This document shows, piece after piece, positions 43,498 through 52,690 of a DNA stretch of 64,000 bases. The notes under the pieces were generated by a model. That model saw only the letters and a program-made list of their open reading frames with translations, did no database searches and had not been told where the DNA came from. Each line of letters starts with the position of its first letter. Within the stretch, counting starts at the first letter, position 1. Location of the stretch: NCBI GenBank assembly GCA_050010035.1, contig JBEKLU010000001.1, positions 1 through 64,000 of the forward strand. Reading direction: 5' to 3'. The stretch is from Roseiarcus sp050010035. Lineage in GTDB: Bacteria; Pseudomonadota; Alphaproteobacteria; Rhizobiales; Beijerinckiaceae. The position numbers were made by a program, and so were the translations under genes.

Positions 43498-44031
43498 TCA
43501 TTCCTCGCCGCCGACGATGATGAAGGCGCTGTCGGTGTCGGTGACGATCAAGCCGAGCGAGACGCCGCCGGGAGCGTGCTCCTCGGTCTTGCCGGAGATG
43601 TAGACGTCGCCGCGCTCGCGCGAGGCCGCAAGATATTCGCGCGCGTCGGCGGCCATTTCGCGCACCGCGCCGCGGCTCTTGGCCGCGTCCCAGCCGAGCG
43701 CGGCGCGTAGCGCGGCGGCCTGGAGATTCTCGAATTCGCTCGCCGCGCGCGCTGAAGTCGGTTCGGCGACGCGCGCCTCGAAGCGCAGGAGCCCGTCCTT
43801 TCGGCACGTCAGCGTGCCGTCGACGTCGCCCTTGGTCGTGACGTCGAAGACGTCGGTGTCGCTGCGCGCCCTGGAAACGATGAGCGCGTGGGTGAAATCG
43901 ACGTGCAGGTCGCTCGCGCCGGTGCGCAGCTTGTCGATGAAGGCGTCGCAGCCGGCGAGCCCCGACCCCGCCTGCGCCGGCGCGGCGCAAAGGCAAAGCG
44001 CGACCATGGCGAGCCCCAATCCCGATCGCAT
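43498..44031 (-). CDS. hypothetical secreted protein
   Basis: 177 residues from ATG 44031, with GGAGGG upstream. A signal peptide (MRSGLGLAMVALCLCAAPAQAGS) predicts a periplasmic protein of about 155 residues. There are two cysteines after cleavage (in LAGCDAF and LTCRKDG) that could form a disulfide. I do not recognise the family. It lies 81 bases after pepA on the same strand and may be its operon partner. Confidence 0.68.
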   Translation of the reverse strand: MRSGLGLAMVALCLCAAPAQAGSGLAGCDAFIDKLRTGASDLHVDFTHALIVSRARSDTDVFDVTTKGDVDGTLTCRKDGLLRFEARVAEPTSARAASEFENLQAAALRAALGWDAAKSRGAVREMAADAREYLAASRERGDVYISGKTEEHAPGGVSLGLIVTDTDSAFIIVGGEE

Positions 44032-44112
44032 CACGCTTCCCTCCGGGCGGTCATCCCAAGCCAACGGCCATTGTCTCCGGCGAACATGACGTTGCAATCA
44101 AGGGGCGAAACC

Positions 44113-45612
44113 TCAGCGCTCGTAATATTCGGCGACCAGGCGGTCCAAGAGGCGCACGCCCCAACCCGATCCCCAGGACTGGTTGACCTCGCTCGCCGGC
44201 GAGTTCATCGCGACGCCGGCGACGTCGAGGTGCGCCCAGGGCGTGTCGTCGACGAAGCGCTTGAGAAACTGCGCCGCGGTGATCGCGCCGGCGTTGCGGC
44301 CGCCGGTGTTCTTCACGTCGGCGAATTTCGAATCGATCAGCTTGTCGTAGGCGGCCCCGAGCGGCATGCGCCAGACGGATTCGCCCGTCGCCGCGCCCGC
44401 CACGCTCAGCCGGGCGGCGAGTTCGTCGTCGCTGGAGAAGAGCCCGGCGTTCTCCTGGCCCAGCGCGACCATGATGGCGCCCGTCAGCGTCGCGAGGTCG
44501 ACGATGAACCGCGGCTTGAACCGGTTGTGAACGTACCAGAGCGCGTCGGCCAGCACGAGGCGCCCTTCCGCGTCGGTGTTGATGACTTCGATCGACTTGC
44601 CGGACATCGACTTGAGAATGTCGCTCGGGCGGATGGCGCGGCCGCCGGGCATGTTCTCGACCAGGCCGATGACGCCGACCGCATCGACCTTGGCCTTGCG
44701 GCTGGCGAGCGCGTGCATCAGGCCGACGACGCAGGCCGCGCCCGCCATGTCGCCCTTCATGTCCTCCATACCGGCGCCCGGCTTGATCGAGATTCCGCCC
44801 GAGTCGAAACAGACGCCCTTGCCGACGAAGGCGATCGGCTTGGCCTTCTTCGCCTTGGCGCCGCGCCAGCGCATGACGACCAGTCGGCTTTCGCGCTTCG
44901 AGCCCTGGCCGACGCCGAGCAGCGCGCCCATGCCGAGCTTGGTCATCGCCTTTTCGTCGAGAACTTCGACCTCGACGCCGAGCCCCTTCAGGGCGCTCGC
45001 GCGTTCGGCGAACGCTTCGGGATAGAGCGCGTTCGGCGGCTCGTTGACCAGGTCGCGGGCGAGTTCGACGCCTGCGGCGACCGCCGTGCGCGCGGGCGCG
45101 GCGGCGCGCGCCGCCGCGAAGTCCGTCGTTGCGATCGTGATCGAGGGCGGCGTGTCGTCGCTGTCCTCGCCGTTCTTCTTCACCGTCTTGTATTTGTCGA
45201 AACGATAGGCCCTCAGGCGCATCCCCAGCGCGAAATCGGCCGCCGCGGCGCCGTCCCAATCGCCCGCCGGCGCTTCGAAAGCCACTTCGACGGTCTTGGC
45301 CGCGCCGAGCTTGCCGAACACGAAGCCGCCCAGGGTGGGAAAATCGATCGGCTTGCCGTCCTTGCCGGGAGCGACGCCGACGACGAGGAGGCGCGCCGCC
45401 TCGACGCCCGAAGGCTCGAGAATGTCCAGGGACGTCTGGGTCTTGCCGTGAAACCGGGCGGTCTTGGCGGCCGCTTCGATCCGGGCGGCCGCCTCGCCCA
45501 GAAGCGCGGCGACCCGCGGCGACGCCTTGAGGTCCGCGCCGACGAAGACCACGAAGGTTCCGCCCTTGGGGGCCGAAATCGGCCCGTAGGCGATCTTGAC
45601 GAATTCGTTCAT
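44113..45612 (-). CDS. pepA: leucyl aminopeptidase (M17)
   Basis: 499 residues. The catalytic M17 domain from about 170 shows FVGKGVCFDSGGISIKPG, MKGDMAGAACV and the family signature NTDAEGRLVLADAL, which supply the two-metal ligands (Lys, Asp, Asp, Glu). It removes N-terminal residues, preferably leucine, from peptides. Some homologues also bind DNA. ATG 45612 (MNEFVKIA) is chosen; the frame is open 21 codons further up. It is divergent from lptF, as in many proteobacteria. Confidence 0.95.
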   Translation of the reverse strand: MNEFVKIAYGPISAPKGGTFVVFVGADLKASPRVAALLGEAAARIEAAAKTARFHGKTQTSLDILEPSGVEAARLLVVGVAPGKDGKPIDFPTLGGFVFGKLGAAKTVEVAFEAPAGDWDGAAAADFALGMRLRAYRFDKYKTVKKNGEDSDDTPPSITIATTDFAAARAAAPARTAVAAGVELARDLVNEPPNALYPEAFAERASALKGLGVEVEVLDEKAMTKLGMGALLGVGQGSKRESRLVVMRWRGAKAKKAKPIAFVGKGVCFDSGGISIKPGAGMEDMKGDMAGAACVVGLMHALASRKAKVDAVGVIGLVENMPGGRAIRPSDILKSMSGKSIEVINTDAEGRLVLADALWYVHNRFKPRFIVDLATLTGAIMVALGQENAGLFSSDDELAARLSVAGAATGESVWRMPLGAAYDKLIDSKFADVKNTGGRNAGAITAAQFLKRFVDDTPWAHLDVAGVAMNSPASEVNQSWGSGWGVRLLDRLVAEYYER

Positions 45613-45852
45613 GCATGGACCCCGGACACGACTGCGAGCGGCGCGGCCGGCTCGGCGCCGGCGGCCATGGGACAATCAAGGGCTTTGAACCGCCCGTCAA
45701 TAAGGAGAGGGCGCGAACGCGACGCTTCGCCGCGTCTCGTCCGTTCACGGAATCGCGCCTTGCCAGACGCGCCGGGGCGGGCTAGCGCTGCTTGGCGGGC
45801 GCGCGTCGCGGCGGCGCGCCTCCCCCTGGGGAAACATGGAAACCGGCGCCGG

Positions 45853-46986
45853 ATGTTGCGCATCGAACGATACGTGTTCCGGACCGCGTCGACGGCCTTC
45901 CTGGCCGGCCTGATTGCGCTGACCGGCCTGGTGTGGGTCACGCAAGCGCTGCGGCAGATCGACCTCTTGACCAGCAAGGGGCAGTCGCTGCTGGTGTTTT
46001 TCGCGATCACCGGGCTCACGCTGCCTTCGCTCGTCGCCATCATCGCGCCGGTCGCGCTGTTCGCCGGCGTGCTCTACTGCCTGAACAAACTGAACGGCGA
46101 CAGCGAACTGGTGGTCATGAGCGCCTCCGGCGTCTCGCCGGGACGGCTGCTGCGGCCGTTTCTCGTTCTGTTCACGCTCGTCTTCGCGATCGTGGCGGGG
46201 CTCTATCTCGAAGTCATGCCCAGGAGCTTCGACGCCATCGAGAATCTGACGACGCTGGTGCGCGCCGATTTCATCGCCAATTACGCCCGTCCCGGCGCCT
46301 TCAACGAACTCGCGTCCGGCTTCGTATTCCACTTCCGCGAGCGGGCGCCGGACGGCTCGCTGCGCGGAATCTTCATGCAGGACCGCCGCGATCCCGCCCA
46401 TGTCACGACCTACATTTCCGAAGTGGGCAACACGGTGGAGAAGGATGGCCAAACCTATCTGGTCCTGTCGAAGGGCTCTTATCAACGCCCCGAACAGTCC
46501 GGCGACTCGGCGATCGTGACGTTCGACGACTACGCGATCGACCTTTCCCAGTTCGTCCATAAGGGCGAAGGGGTCGCGCGGCCGCGCGAGCGGGCGACGT
46601 CGCAATTGATCGCCCCGGACCCCAAGGACGCGTCGGCGCCGCGACTGGCCGCGCGATTGCGCGCCGAATTGCTCGATCGTCTGGCGAGCCCGCTCTACGC
46701 CTTCGTGGCGGGCCTCATCGGCTTTGCGGCGCTCGGCGAGGCGCGAACGACCCGTCAGGGCCGGGGCGCCGCGACGGCGATCGCGATCCTCGCCTTTTCG
46801 GCCCTGCGCATGCTCGGCATCGCCGCGACGTCGCTCGCCGTCAGCAAGCCGGGCGCCGCGGTTCTGGTTTGGGCGATCCCGATCGGCGCATCGGCGGCCT
46901 GCGTCGATTCGATCTTCGCCGGACCGCTGAGCCGCGCCCTCGAGCGCTTCGGCCGCCTCGCTTACGCCGCGACGAGGATGCGATGA
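45853..46986 (+). CDS. lptF: LPS export ABC transporter permease LptF
   Basis: 377 residues with six membrane helices and a beta-jellyroll periplasmic domain between TM3 and TM4 (about 125-260). MLRIERYVFRTASTAFLAG and VTQALRQIDLLTSKGQ are typical N-terminal features. With LptG and LptB it extracts lipopolysaccharide from the inner membrane. ATG 45853 is the family start; the frame is open for 655 codons upstream, antisense to pepA. Its stop overlaps the lptG start (ATGA). Confidence 0.95.
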   Translation: MLRIERYVFRTASTAFLAGLIALTGLVWVTQALRQIDLLTSKGQSLLVFFAITGLTLPSLVAIIAPVALFAGVLYCLNKLNGDSELVVMSASGVSPGRLLRPFLVLFTLVFAIVAGLYLEVMPRSFDAIENLTTLVRADFIANYARPGAFNELASGFVFHFRERAPDGSLRGIFMQDRRDPAHVTTYISEVGNTVEKDGQTYLVLSKGSYQRPEQSGDSAIVTFDDYAIDLSQFVHKGEGVARPRERATSQLIAPDPKDASAPRLAARLRAELLDRLASPLYAFVAGLIGFAALGEARTTRQGRGAATAIAILAFSALRMLGIAATSLAVSKPGAAVLVWAIPIGASAACVDSIFAGPLSRALERFGRLAYAATRMR

Positions 46987-48062
46987 TCGGCGGCACGCTC
47001 GGACGCTATTTCGCCAAGCGGTTCTTCAAGACCATCGTCGCGGTCTTCGCGGCGGTCTTCGCCCTCATCTACGCGATCGACCTCGTCGAAATGCTGCGTC
47101 GTTCCGGCGACACCCCGGGAGCGACCGGGCTCGTGATGGCCTGGGACGCCCTCCTGCAAACGCCGATCGTCGCCGAGCAGGCCTTGCCCTTCGCCGTCCT
47201 TTTCGGAGCGATGATCTCGTTTCTCAACCTGTCGCGAAGACTGGAACTGGTGGTGGCGCGCGCCGCCGGCGTTTCCGCCTGGCAGTTCGTCACCCCGCCG
47301 CTGCTCGTCGCCCTGGCGTTCGGCGTCTTCATGGCGACGCTCTACAATCCGGCGTCCACCGCGATGAAACGCCAGGCGGACCGGATCGAGGCCAAGTTGT
47401 TCGGCGCCGGCGCCGGCAACTCCGCGGGGGTGTGGATCAGGCAAAAGAGCGTCGACGGCGAATCGGTCGTCCATGCCGACGGCCGCGACGATTCCGGTCC
47501 CTCGCTCATCCATGTCCAGGTCTTCGGTTTCGACGCGAACGGCGCCTTCGCCGAACGCATCGACGCGGAAACGGCGACGCTGAAAGACGGCTTTTGGCGC
47601 CTGAGCGACGCCAAAGTGGTCACCCCCGGCTTCGACACCCTGACGACCGGCTCCTATCTGCTCGCCACGACCTTGACCAAAGCCGACGTCGCGCAAGCCT
47701 TCATCGCGCCGGAGACCGCGTCGTTCTGGTCGCTTCCCGCGCTCGCCGCGCAAACCAAGCGCGCGGGCCTCGACGCGACCGGATACTCTCTGCGATTTCA
47801 AGAGCTTCTCGCTTTGCCGTTGACGCTGGCGGCGATGGTTCTCGTGGCCGCGTGCTTTTCGTTAAGATTCTTCCGAATGGGCGGCGTCTCGAAGATGGTT
47901 TCTGGTGGCGTCGCGGCCGGCTTCGTGCTTTATGTCGCAACGAAATTGGTCAGTGATCTCGGCGGGGCGGGCATCTTCAGCGTCCCGGTGGCGGGGTGGT
48001 CGCCGGCGGTGATCGGCTGTATCTTCGGGGTGTACGTGCTTCTCCACCAGGAGGACGGTTGA
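46983..48062 (+). CDS. lptG: LPS export ABC transporter permease LptG
   Basis: 359 residues with the same fold as LptF. IGGTLGRYFAKRFFKT at the N-terminus, IDLVEMLRR and LNLSRRLELVVARAAGVSAWQ (the cytoplasmic coupling region for LptB) are typical, and RFFRMGGVSKMVSGG leads into TM5. It is coupled to lptF by a four-base overlap and to lptD by the one-base TGATG overlap, so the three are made together. Confidence 0.95.
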   Translation: MIGGTLGRYFAKRFFKTIVAVFAAVFALIYAIDLVEMLRRSGDTPGATGLVMAWDALLQTPIVAEQALPFAVLFGAMISFLNLSRRLELVVARAAGVSAWQFVTPPLLVALAFGVFMATLYNPASTAMKRQADRIEAKLFGAGAGNSAGVWIRQKSVDGESVVHADGRDDSGPSLIHVQVFGFDANGAFAERIDAETATLKDGFWRLSDAKVVTPGFDTLTTGSYLLATTLTKADVAQAFIAPETASFWSLPALAAQTKRAGLDATGYSLRFQELLALPLTLAAMVLVAACFSLRFFRMGGVSKMVSGGVAAGFVLYVATKLVSDLGGAGIFSVPVAGWSPAVIGCIFGVYVLLHQEDG

Positions 48063-50638
48063 TGGGCCTCTCCATCAGCTTTTCCCACCCGAGCGGACGC
48101 CGCGCGGGGGTGGCTGGGTGTTTGGCCGTTCTGTTGGCGCTCTTTTTCGGCGCGGCGGTCGCGCAAGCGCAGACCGGCGCGCCGGCGCCGTCCGCATCCG
48201 TCGCCGCGGCGGCGCGAAATCCCGACAAGTTGATCCTCGAAGCCAACGAGCTCGTCTACGACAAGGACCACAGCACCGTGACGGCCGTCGGCGCGGCGCA
48301 GCTCTACTACAAGCATCGCATCCTCCAGGCCGACCGGGTCATTTACAACCGCGCGACCAAACGGCTCTACGCGGAGGGCCACGCCAAGCTGACGGACGAG
48401 CACGGCAACGTCACCTACGCCTCGCGATTCGACCTGACCGACGACTTCGCCGCCGGCTTCGCCGAGGGCGTGGAAATGCTGTCGACCCAGAAGACCCGGT
48501 TCACGGCGCCGCGCGTCGAACGGTCGGCCGGCTCGGTGACGGTGTTCAGCGGCGGCGTCTACACCGCGTGCGAGCCGTGCAAGGACCATCCCGAACGGCC
48601 GCCGTTCTGGCAGATCCGCGCCGCGCGCATCATCGAGAACCAGCAGACGCACATCGTCTATTACGAGGACGCCTGGCTCGAGGTCGGCGGCGTGCCGATC
48701 GCCTACGTTCCCTATTTCTCGGCGGCCGACCCCTCGGTCACGCGCGCGAGCGGCTTTCTGGCGCCGACGTTCTATCAGGGAAGTCGCCTCGGCTACGGCG
48801 CGGGGCTGCCGTATTTCTACGATCTCGCGCCCAATTACGACCTGACGCTGACGCCGACCTACCTCTCGGCCCAAGGACTGTTCGCCGAGGCCCAGTGGCG
48901 CCAACGCCTGGACAACGGCGAATACAGCATCCGCGCCACCGGGCTCTTTCAGCAGAACCCTTCGCTATTCCTGCCCGCCCCCTACGGCTCGGGCGATCAA
49001 CGCTGGCGCGGCTCGCTCGAGAGCGTGGGCGAGTTCTACATCAACGACAAATGGAAGTACGGCTGGGACCTCACCGCGGTTTCCGATCCCTTCTATCTCA
49101 ACGACTACAAGGTCAAGAGCCAAGACGTGTCGCGCTACTATTTCCAGGACATCGTGTCCTCGGTCTATCTGCGCGGCCAGGCGGATCGCGGGTTTTTCGA
49201 CCTGAGCGGCTATCGATTCGAAAGCACGACCGCCGCCACCGACCAGCGCACGGAGCCGTTCGCGGCGCCGGTGCTCGACTACAACAAGACGTTCGCCATC
49301 GCGCCCGATCAAAGCGGGGGAATCGGCGGCGAGGTGAAGGTCGACCTCAACGCGACCAACATCGCGCGCATCGAGGCCTCGTTCCAGAACGTCGGCGCGC
49401 AATCGCTCGATACGGCGTACAGCCTCTATAACATCTGCGAAACTGGCGGCACTGTAGTCGCCGGCACGCGCAGCGGCGGCAATACGGGCCCCTCCGCTTA
49501 TACGCCCGGCAACTGCCTGCTGCGCGGCATCGCCGGCGATTACGCGCGCGTTTCCGAGCAGGTTTCCTGGCAGCGCAAGTTCGTCGATCCGATCGGCGAA
49601 ACCTGGACACCGTTCGTGTTCGCGCGCCTCGACGGCGAAACGACCAATCTCGACACCAGCGGAACCTACTCGTACTCCAGCCCGGCGGGATCGAGCGCCG
49701 TCTACAACGGCAGCCAGACCAACTTCTTCAACGGCGCGAGCAGCGGCGCGTCCGCCCGCGCCATGCCGGGCGTCGGGCTGGAATATCGCTACCCCTTCGT
49801 CTCGACCTCGATGCTCGGCGAGCAGATCATCGAACCGATCGCCCAGCTCATCGCGCGCCCGAACGAAGTCGTGCCGAAGCTGCAGCCCAACGAAGACGCG
49901 CAGAGCCTGGTGTTCGACGAGACGAACCTGTTCGCCTGGGACAAGTATTCCGGCTACGATCGCGTCGAAGGCGGCACGCGGCTCAACTACGGCATGCAAT
50001 ACACCGCGAATTTCGACAACGGCGGCCACGCCAATTTCGTCGGCGGCCAATCCATCCAGCTCGCCGGGCAGAACTCCTACATGATCGGCGGCGCCGCCAA
50101 CACCGGACTGGAGTCGGGGCTCGACCAGAAATATTCGAACTTCGTCGCGGGCGAGACGATCGCGCCGTTCTCCTCGAACTTCTCGCTCACCAGCAAGCAG
50201 CAGTTCGACAGCACGACCTTCGCCCTGACGCGGCTCGACGTGATCGCCAACGCCGAATTCGGCGGCTTCAAGACGAGCGTCGACTTCGGGCGATACGACG
50301 CGCAGCCGCTGCTCGGCTGGATTTACAATCGCGAGGGCATCCTAACCAGCGCCAGCTACAAGCTCGCCAGCAATTGGACCGTCGACGGATCGGTGCTGTT
50401 CGACTTGTCGCGCCATTACTACGACCTGCCGACGCAGACGACGCCCGTCTTCTTCGCGCCCAACTACAGCCTCGGCCTCGTCTATGGCGACACCTGCACG
50501 ACGGTCAAGGTGCGCTATTCCTCGACGTTCTCCGATCCCATCGTTCCCACGACGCCGGCGGTGCGCGATCAGACCGTGCTGCTGCAACTCACGCTGCGGA
50601 CGCTGGGAGAGGTCGGCGGCGCCATCGGGTTGCAATGA
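48062..50638 (+). CDS. lptD: LPS-assembly protein LptD
   Basis: 858 residues. A signal peptide (about 1-37, ending AAVAQAQ) is followed by an OstA/LptA-like N-terminal domain (LILEANELVYDKDHSTVTAVG at about 56-76) and a large beta-barrel domain, which inserts lipopolysaccharide into the outer leaflet with LptE. Several cysteines (CEPC at about 175, NICETGG, NCLLRG, DTCTTV near the end) could give the disulfides LptD needs. In most relatives surA follows; here pdxA starts only 28 bases later. Confidence 0.95.
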   Translation: MGLSISFSHPSGRRAGVAGCLAVLLALFFGAAVAQAQTGAPAPSASVAAAARNPDKLILEANELVYDKDHSTVTAVGAAQLYYKHRILQADRVIYNRATKRLYAEGHAKLTDEHGNVTYASRFDLTDDFAAGFAEGVEMLSTQKTRFTAPRVERSAGSVTVFSGGVYTACEPCKDHPERPPFWQIRAARIIENQQTHIVYYEDAWLEVGGVPIAYVPYFSAADPSVTRASGFLAPTFYQGSRLGYGAGLPYFYDLAPNYDLTLTPTYLSAQGLFAEAQWRQRLDNGEYSIRATGLFQQNPSLFLPAPYGSGDQRWRGSLESVGEFYINDKWKYGWDLTAVSDPFYLNDYKVKSQDVSRYYFQDIVSSVYLRGQADRGFFDLSGYRFESTTAATDQRTEPFAAPVLDYNKTFAIAPDQSGGIGGEVKVDLNATNIARIEASFQNVGAQSLDTAYSLYNICETGGTVVAGTRSGGNTGPSAYTPGNCLLRGIAGDYARVSEQVSWQRKFVDPIGETWTPFVFARLDGETTNLDTSGTYSYSSPAGSSAVYNGSQTNFFNGASSGASARAMPGVGLEYRYPFVSTSMLGEQIIEPIAQLIARPNEVVPKLQPNEDAQSLVFDETNLFAWDKYSGYDRVEGGTRLNYGMQYTANFDNGGHANFVGGQSIQLAGQNSYMIGGAANTGLESGLDQKYSNFVAGETIAPFSSNFSLTSKQQFDSTTFALTRLDVIANAEFGGFKTSVDFGRYDAQPLLGWIYNREGILTSASYKLASNWTVDGSVLFDLSRHYYDLPTQTTPVFFAPNYSLGLVYGDTCTTVKVRYSSTFSDPIVPTTPAVRDQTVLLQLTLRTLGEVGGAIGLQ

Positions 50639-50666
50639 TCCGCGTCGCGAAACGTCGACCTCGACC

Positions 50667-51671
50667 ATGACCACGCCGTCGTCGCGCCGGCCGCTGGCCC
50701 TCACCATGGGCGATCCCGCCGGGATCGGGCCGGAGCTCATGCTGCGCGCCTGGCTCGCGCGCGCTTCGCTCGAAGCGCCGTTCTTCGCCCTCGCCGACCC
50801 GAAAGCGCTCGGCGCGCTCGCCCGGCGGCTCGGGCTCGAGGCGCCGATCGCCGAGGTCGCGCCCGCCGAGGCGAGCGCGGCGTTCGTGAGCGCCCTGCCC
50901 GTCGTGGCGCTTCGCGCGCGCGCCGACGCGCGGCCGGGCGAGCCCGATCCCGCCTTCGCCGCCGCCACGATCGAGTCGATCGAGCGCGCCGTCGGCTACG
51001 TCCGATCGGGCGAGGCGAGCGCGATCGTCACCAACCCCATCGCCAAGGCGACGCTCTACAAGGCCGGCTTCAAGTTTCCCGGCCACACCGAATATCTGGG
51101 CGCGCTGGCGCGAAGCTGGGGCGCGCCGGCGCAGCCGGTGATGATGATCTGGTCGCCGGCGCTGGCGGTCGTGCCGGTGACGATCCATGTCGCCTTGAGC
51201 GAAGTTCCCGGGCTCCTGACCCGCGAACTCATCGTCTCGACCGCGCGCATCGTCGCCGCCGACATGACCAAGCGGTTCGGCCTCGCGCGGCCGCGCCTGG
51301 CGCTCGCCGGGCTCAATCCGCACGCCGGCGAAGGCGGCGCGATGGGACGCGAGGAGATCGATACGATCGCCCCGGCGGTCGCCGAGCTCAAGGCCGAAGG
51401 CCTCGACGTCGTCGGCCCGCTGCCCGCCGACACCATGTTCCACGCGGCGGCGCGCGCGCGTTACGACGTCGCGCTGACCATGTACCACGACCAGGGCCTC
51501 ATCCCCGCCAAGACGCTGGCCTTCGACACGGGCGTCAACGTCACGCTCGGCCTGCCGTTCGTGCGCGCCTCGCCCGACCACGGCACCGCGTTCGACATCG
51601 CCGGCAAGGGGTTCGCCAGCCCGACCAGCCTGATCGAAGCGTTGCGGCTGGCGGCGCGCCTCGCGCCGTGA
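50667..51671 (+). CDS. pdxA: 4-hydroxythreonine-4-phosphate dehydrogenase
   Basis: 334 residues. LALTMGDPAGIGPEL at residues 10-24 is the PdxA signature. TNPIAKATLYKAGFKFPGHTEYL and MYHDQGLIPAKTLAFD carry metal- and phosphate-binding residues (His, Asp, Lys). PdxA is an NAD-dependent enzyme of pyridoxal phosphate synthesis. It starts 28 bases after lptD and overlaps rsmA by four bases (GTGA). Confidence 0.95.
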   Translation: MTTPSSRRPLALTMGDPAGIGPELMLRAWLARASLEAPFFALADPKALGALARRLGLEAPIAEVAPAEASAAFVSALPVVALRARADARPGEPDPAFAAATIESIERAVGYVRSGEASAIVTNPIAKATLYKAGFKFPGHTEYLGALARSWGAPAQPVMMIWSPALAVVPVTIHVALSEVPGLLTRELIVSTARIVAADMTKRFGLARPRLALAGLNPHAGEGGAMGREEIDTIAPAVAELKAEGLDVVGPLPADTMFHAAARARYDVALTMYHDQGLIPAKTLAFDTGVNVTLGLPFVRASPDHGTAFDIAGKGFASPTSLIEALRLAARLAP

Positions 51672-52543
51672 GCCTCGCCGCGGACGGATTGCCGCCGCTG
51701 CGCGAAGTCGTCGCCGCGCACGGGTTAGAGGCCAAGAAGTCGCTCGGCCAGAATTTTCTCTTCGACTTGAATCTCACCGGCCGCATCGCGCGCGCCGCCG
51801 GCCCGCTCGAGGGCGTCGTCGTCGTCGAGATCGGCCCCGGCCCCGGCGGCCTCACCCGCGCGCTCCTCGCCCACGGCGCGAAGAAAGTCATAGCAATCGA
51901 GCGCGACGAGCGCTGCCTCGGCGCGCTCGCCGAGATCGCCGCGCATTGGCCGGGGCGCCTGAAAATCATCGCCGGCGACGCGCTCGCCCTCGACGCCGCG
52001 ACGCTGCGCGACGAGGCGGGCGGCGCGCGCTTACGCATCTGCGCCAACCTGCCCTACAACATCGCCACCGCGCTGCTCACGCGCTGGCTCGAAGCCGAGC
52101 CGTGGCCGCCGTTCTACGACCGGCTGACGCTGATGTTCCAGCGCGAGGTGGCGCTGCGCATCGTTGCCACGCCGGCCGAGCGCGCCGACTACGGCCGCCT
52201 CGCGGTGCTGGCGGGCTGGCGCACGCGCGCGCGGCTGCTGTTCGACATCCCCCCCGCCGCGTTCACGCCGCCGCCCAAGGTGACCTCCAGCGTCGTCGAA
52301 CTGATCCCGCGCGAAGAGCCCGAGCCGTGCGACGCGCGGCTCTTGTCGGCGGCGACCCAGGCCGCCTTCGGCCAGCGTCGCAAGATGCTGCGCCAGTCGC
52401 TCAAGAGCTTCGCGGCCGCACAAGGGCTCGACCTCGCCGCGCTGCTCGACGCCGCGAGACTCGATCCGACCCGACGCGCCGAGGAGATCGACGTCGCCGG
52501 ATTCTGCGCGCTGGCGCGCGCGGCGAAGGCCTTGCGAGGTTAG
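51668..52543 (+). CDS. rsmA: 16S rRNA (adenine1518/1519-N6)-dimethyltransferase
   Basis: 291 residues from GTG 51668. KKSLGQNFLFD at about 23-33, the SAM-binding VVEIGPGPGGLTRAL and the catalytic NLPYNIATALL are the hallmarks of KsgA/RsmA, which dimethylates two adenines near the 3' end of 16S rRNA during small-subunit maturation. The start overlaps the pdxA stop. The gene is convergent with a MetY-type gene across a hairpin region. Confidence 0.96.
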   Translation: MSLAADGLPPLREVVAAHGLEAKKSLGQNFLFDLNLTGRIARAAGPLEGVVVVEIGPGPGGLTRALLAHGAKKVIAIERDERCLGALAEIAAHWPGRLKIIAGDALALDAATLRDEAGGARLRICANLPYNIATALLTRWLEAEPWPPFYDRLTLMFQREVALRIVATPAERADYGRLAVLAGWRTRARLLFDIPPAAFTPPPKVTSSVVELIPREEPEPCDARLLSAATQAAFGQRRKMLRQSLKSFAAAQGLDLAALLDAARLDPTRRAEEIDVAGFCALARAAKALRG

Positions 52544-52571
52544 ACGACATATTTGGCCGCGCGACGCGTCC

Positions 52572-52667
52572 TTGTAGACGCGCTCGCCGAGCGCGTCCGG
52601 CGCGAAGCGCCTCGCCGAGGCGCAGGCGAAGAAGCGGAAAGAACGCGGTCAGCGACCGCGTCTACAA
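52572..52667. repeat. nested inverted repeats between convergent genes
   Basis: TTGTAGACGCG (52572-52582) and CGCGTCTACAA (52657-52667) are perfect inverted copies. Each sits in its own hairpin: GACGCGCTCG-C-CGAGCGCGTC at 52577-52597 and ACGCGGTC-AGC-GACCGCGT at 52643-52661. The placement between rsmA and the MetY-type gene suggests bidirectional termination or a dispersed repeat unit. Confidence 0.7.
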
Positions 52668-52690
52668 TCCCGCCCGGCGAACGCCCCGAG

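Noticed and set aside
42834..43520. 228-codon plus-strand frame as a gene
   Set aside because: It runs through an intergenic palindromic repeat. The translation is arginine- and serine-rich repeat sequence without family signs.
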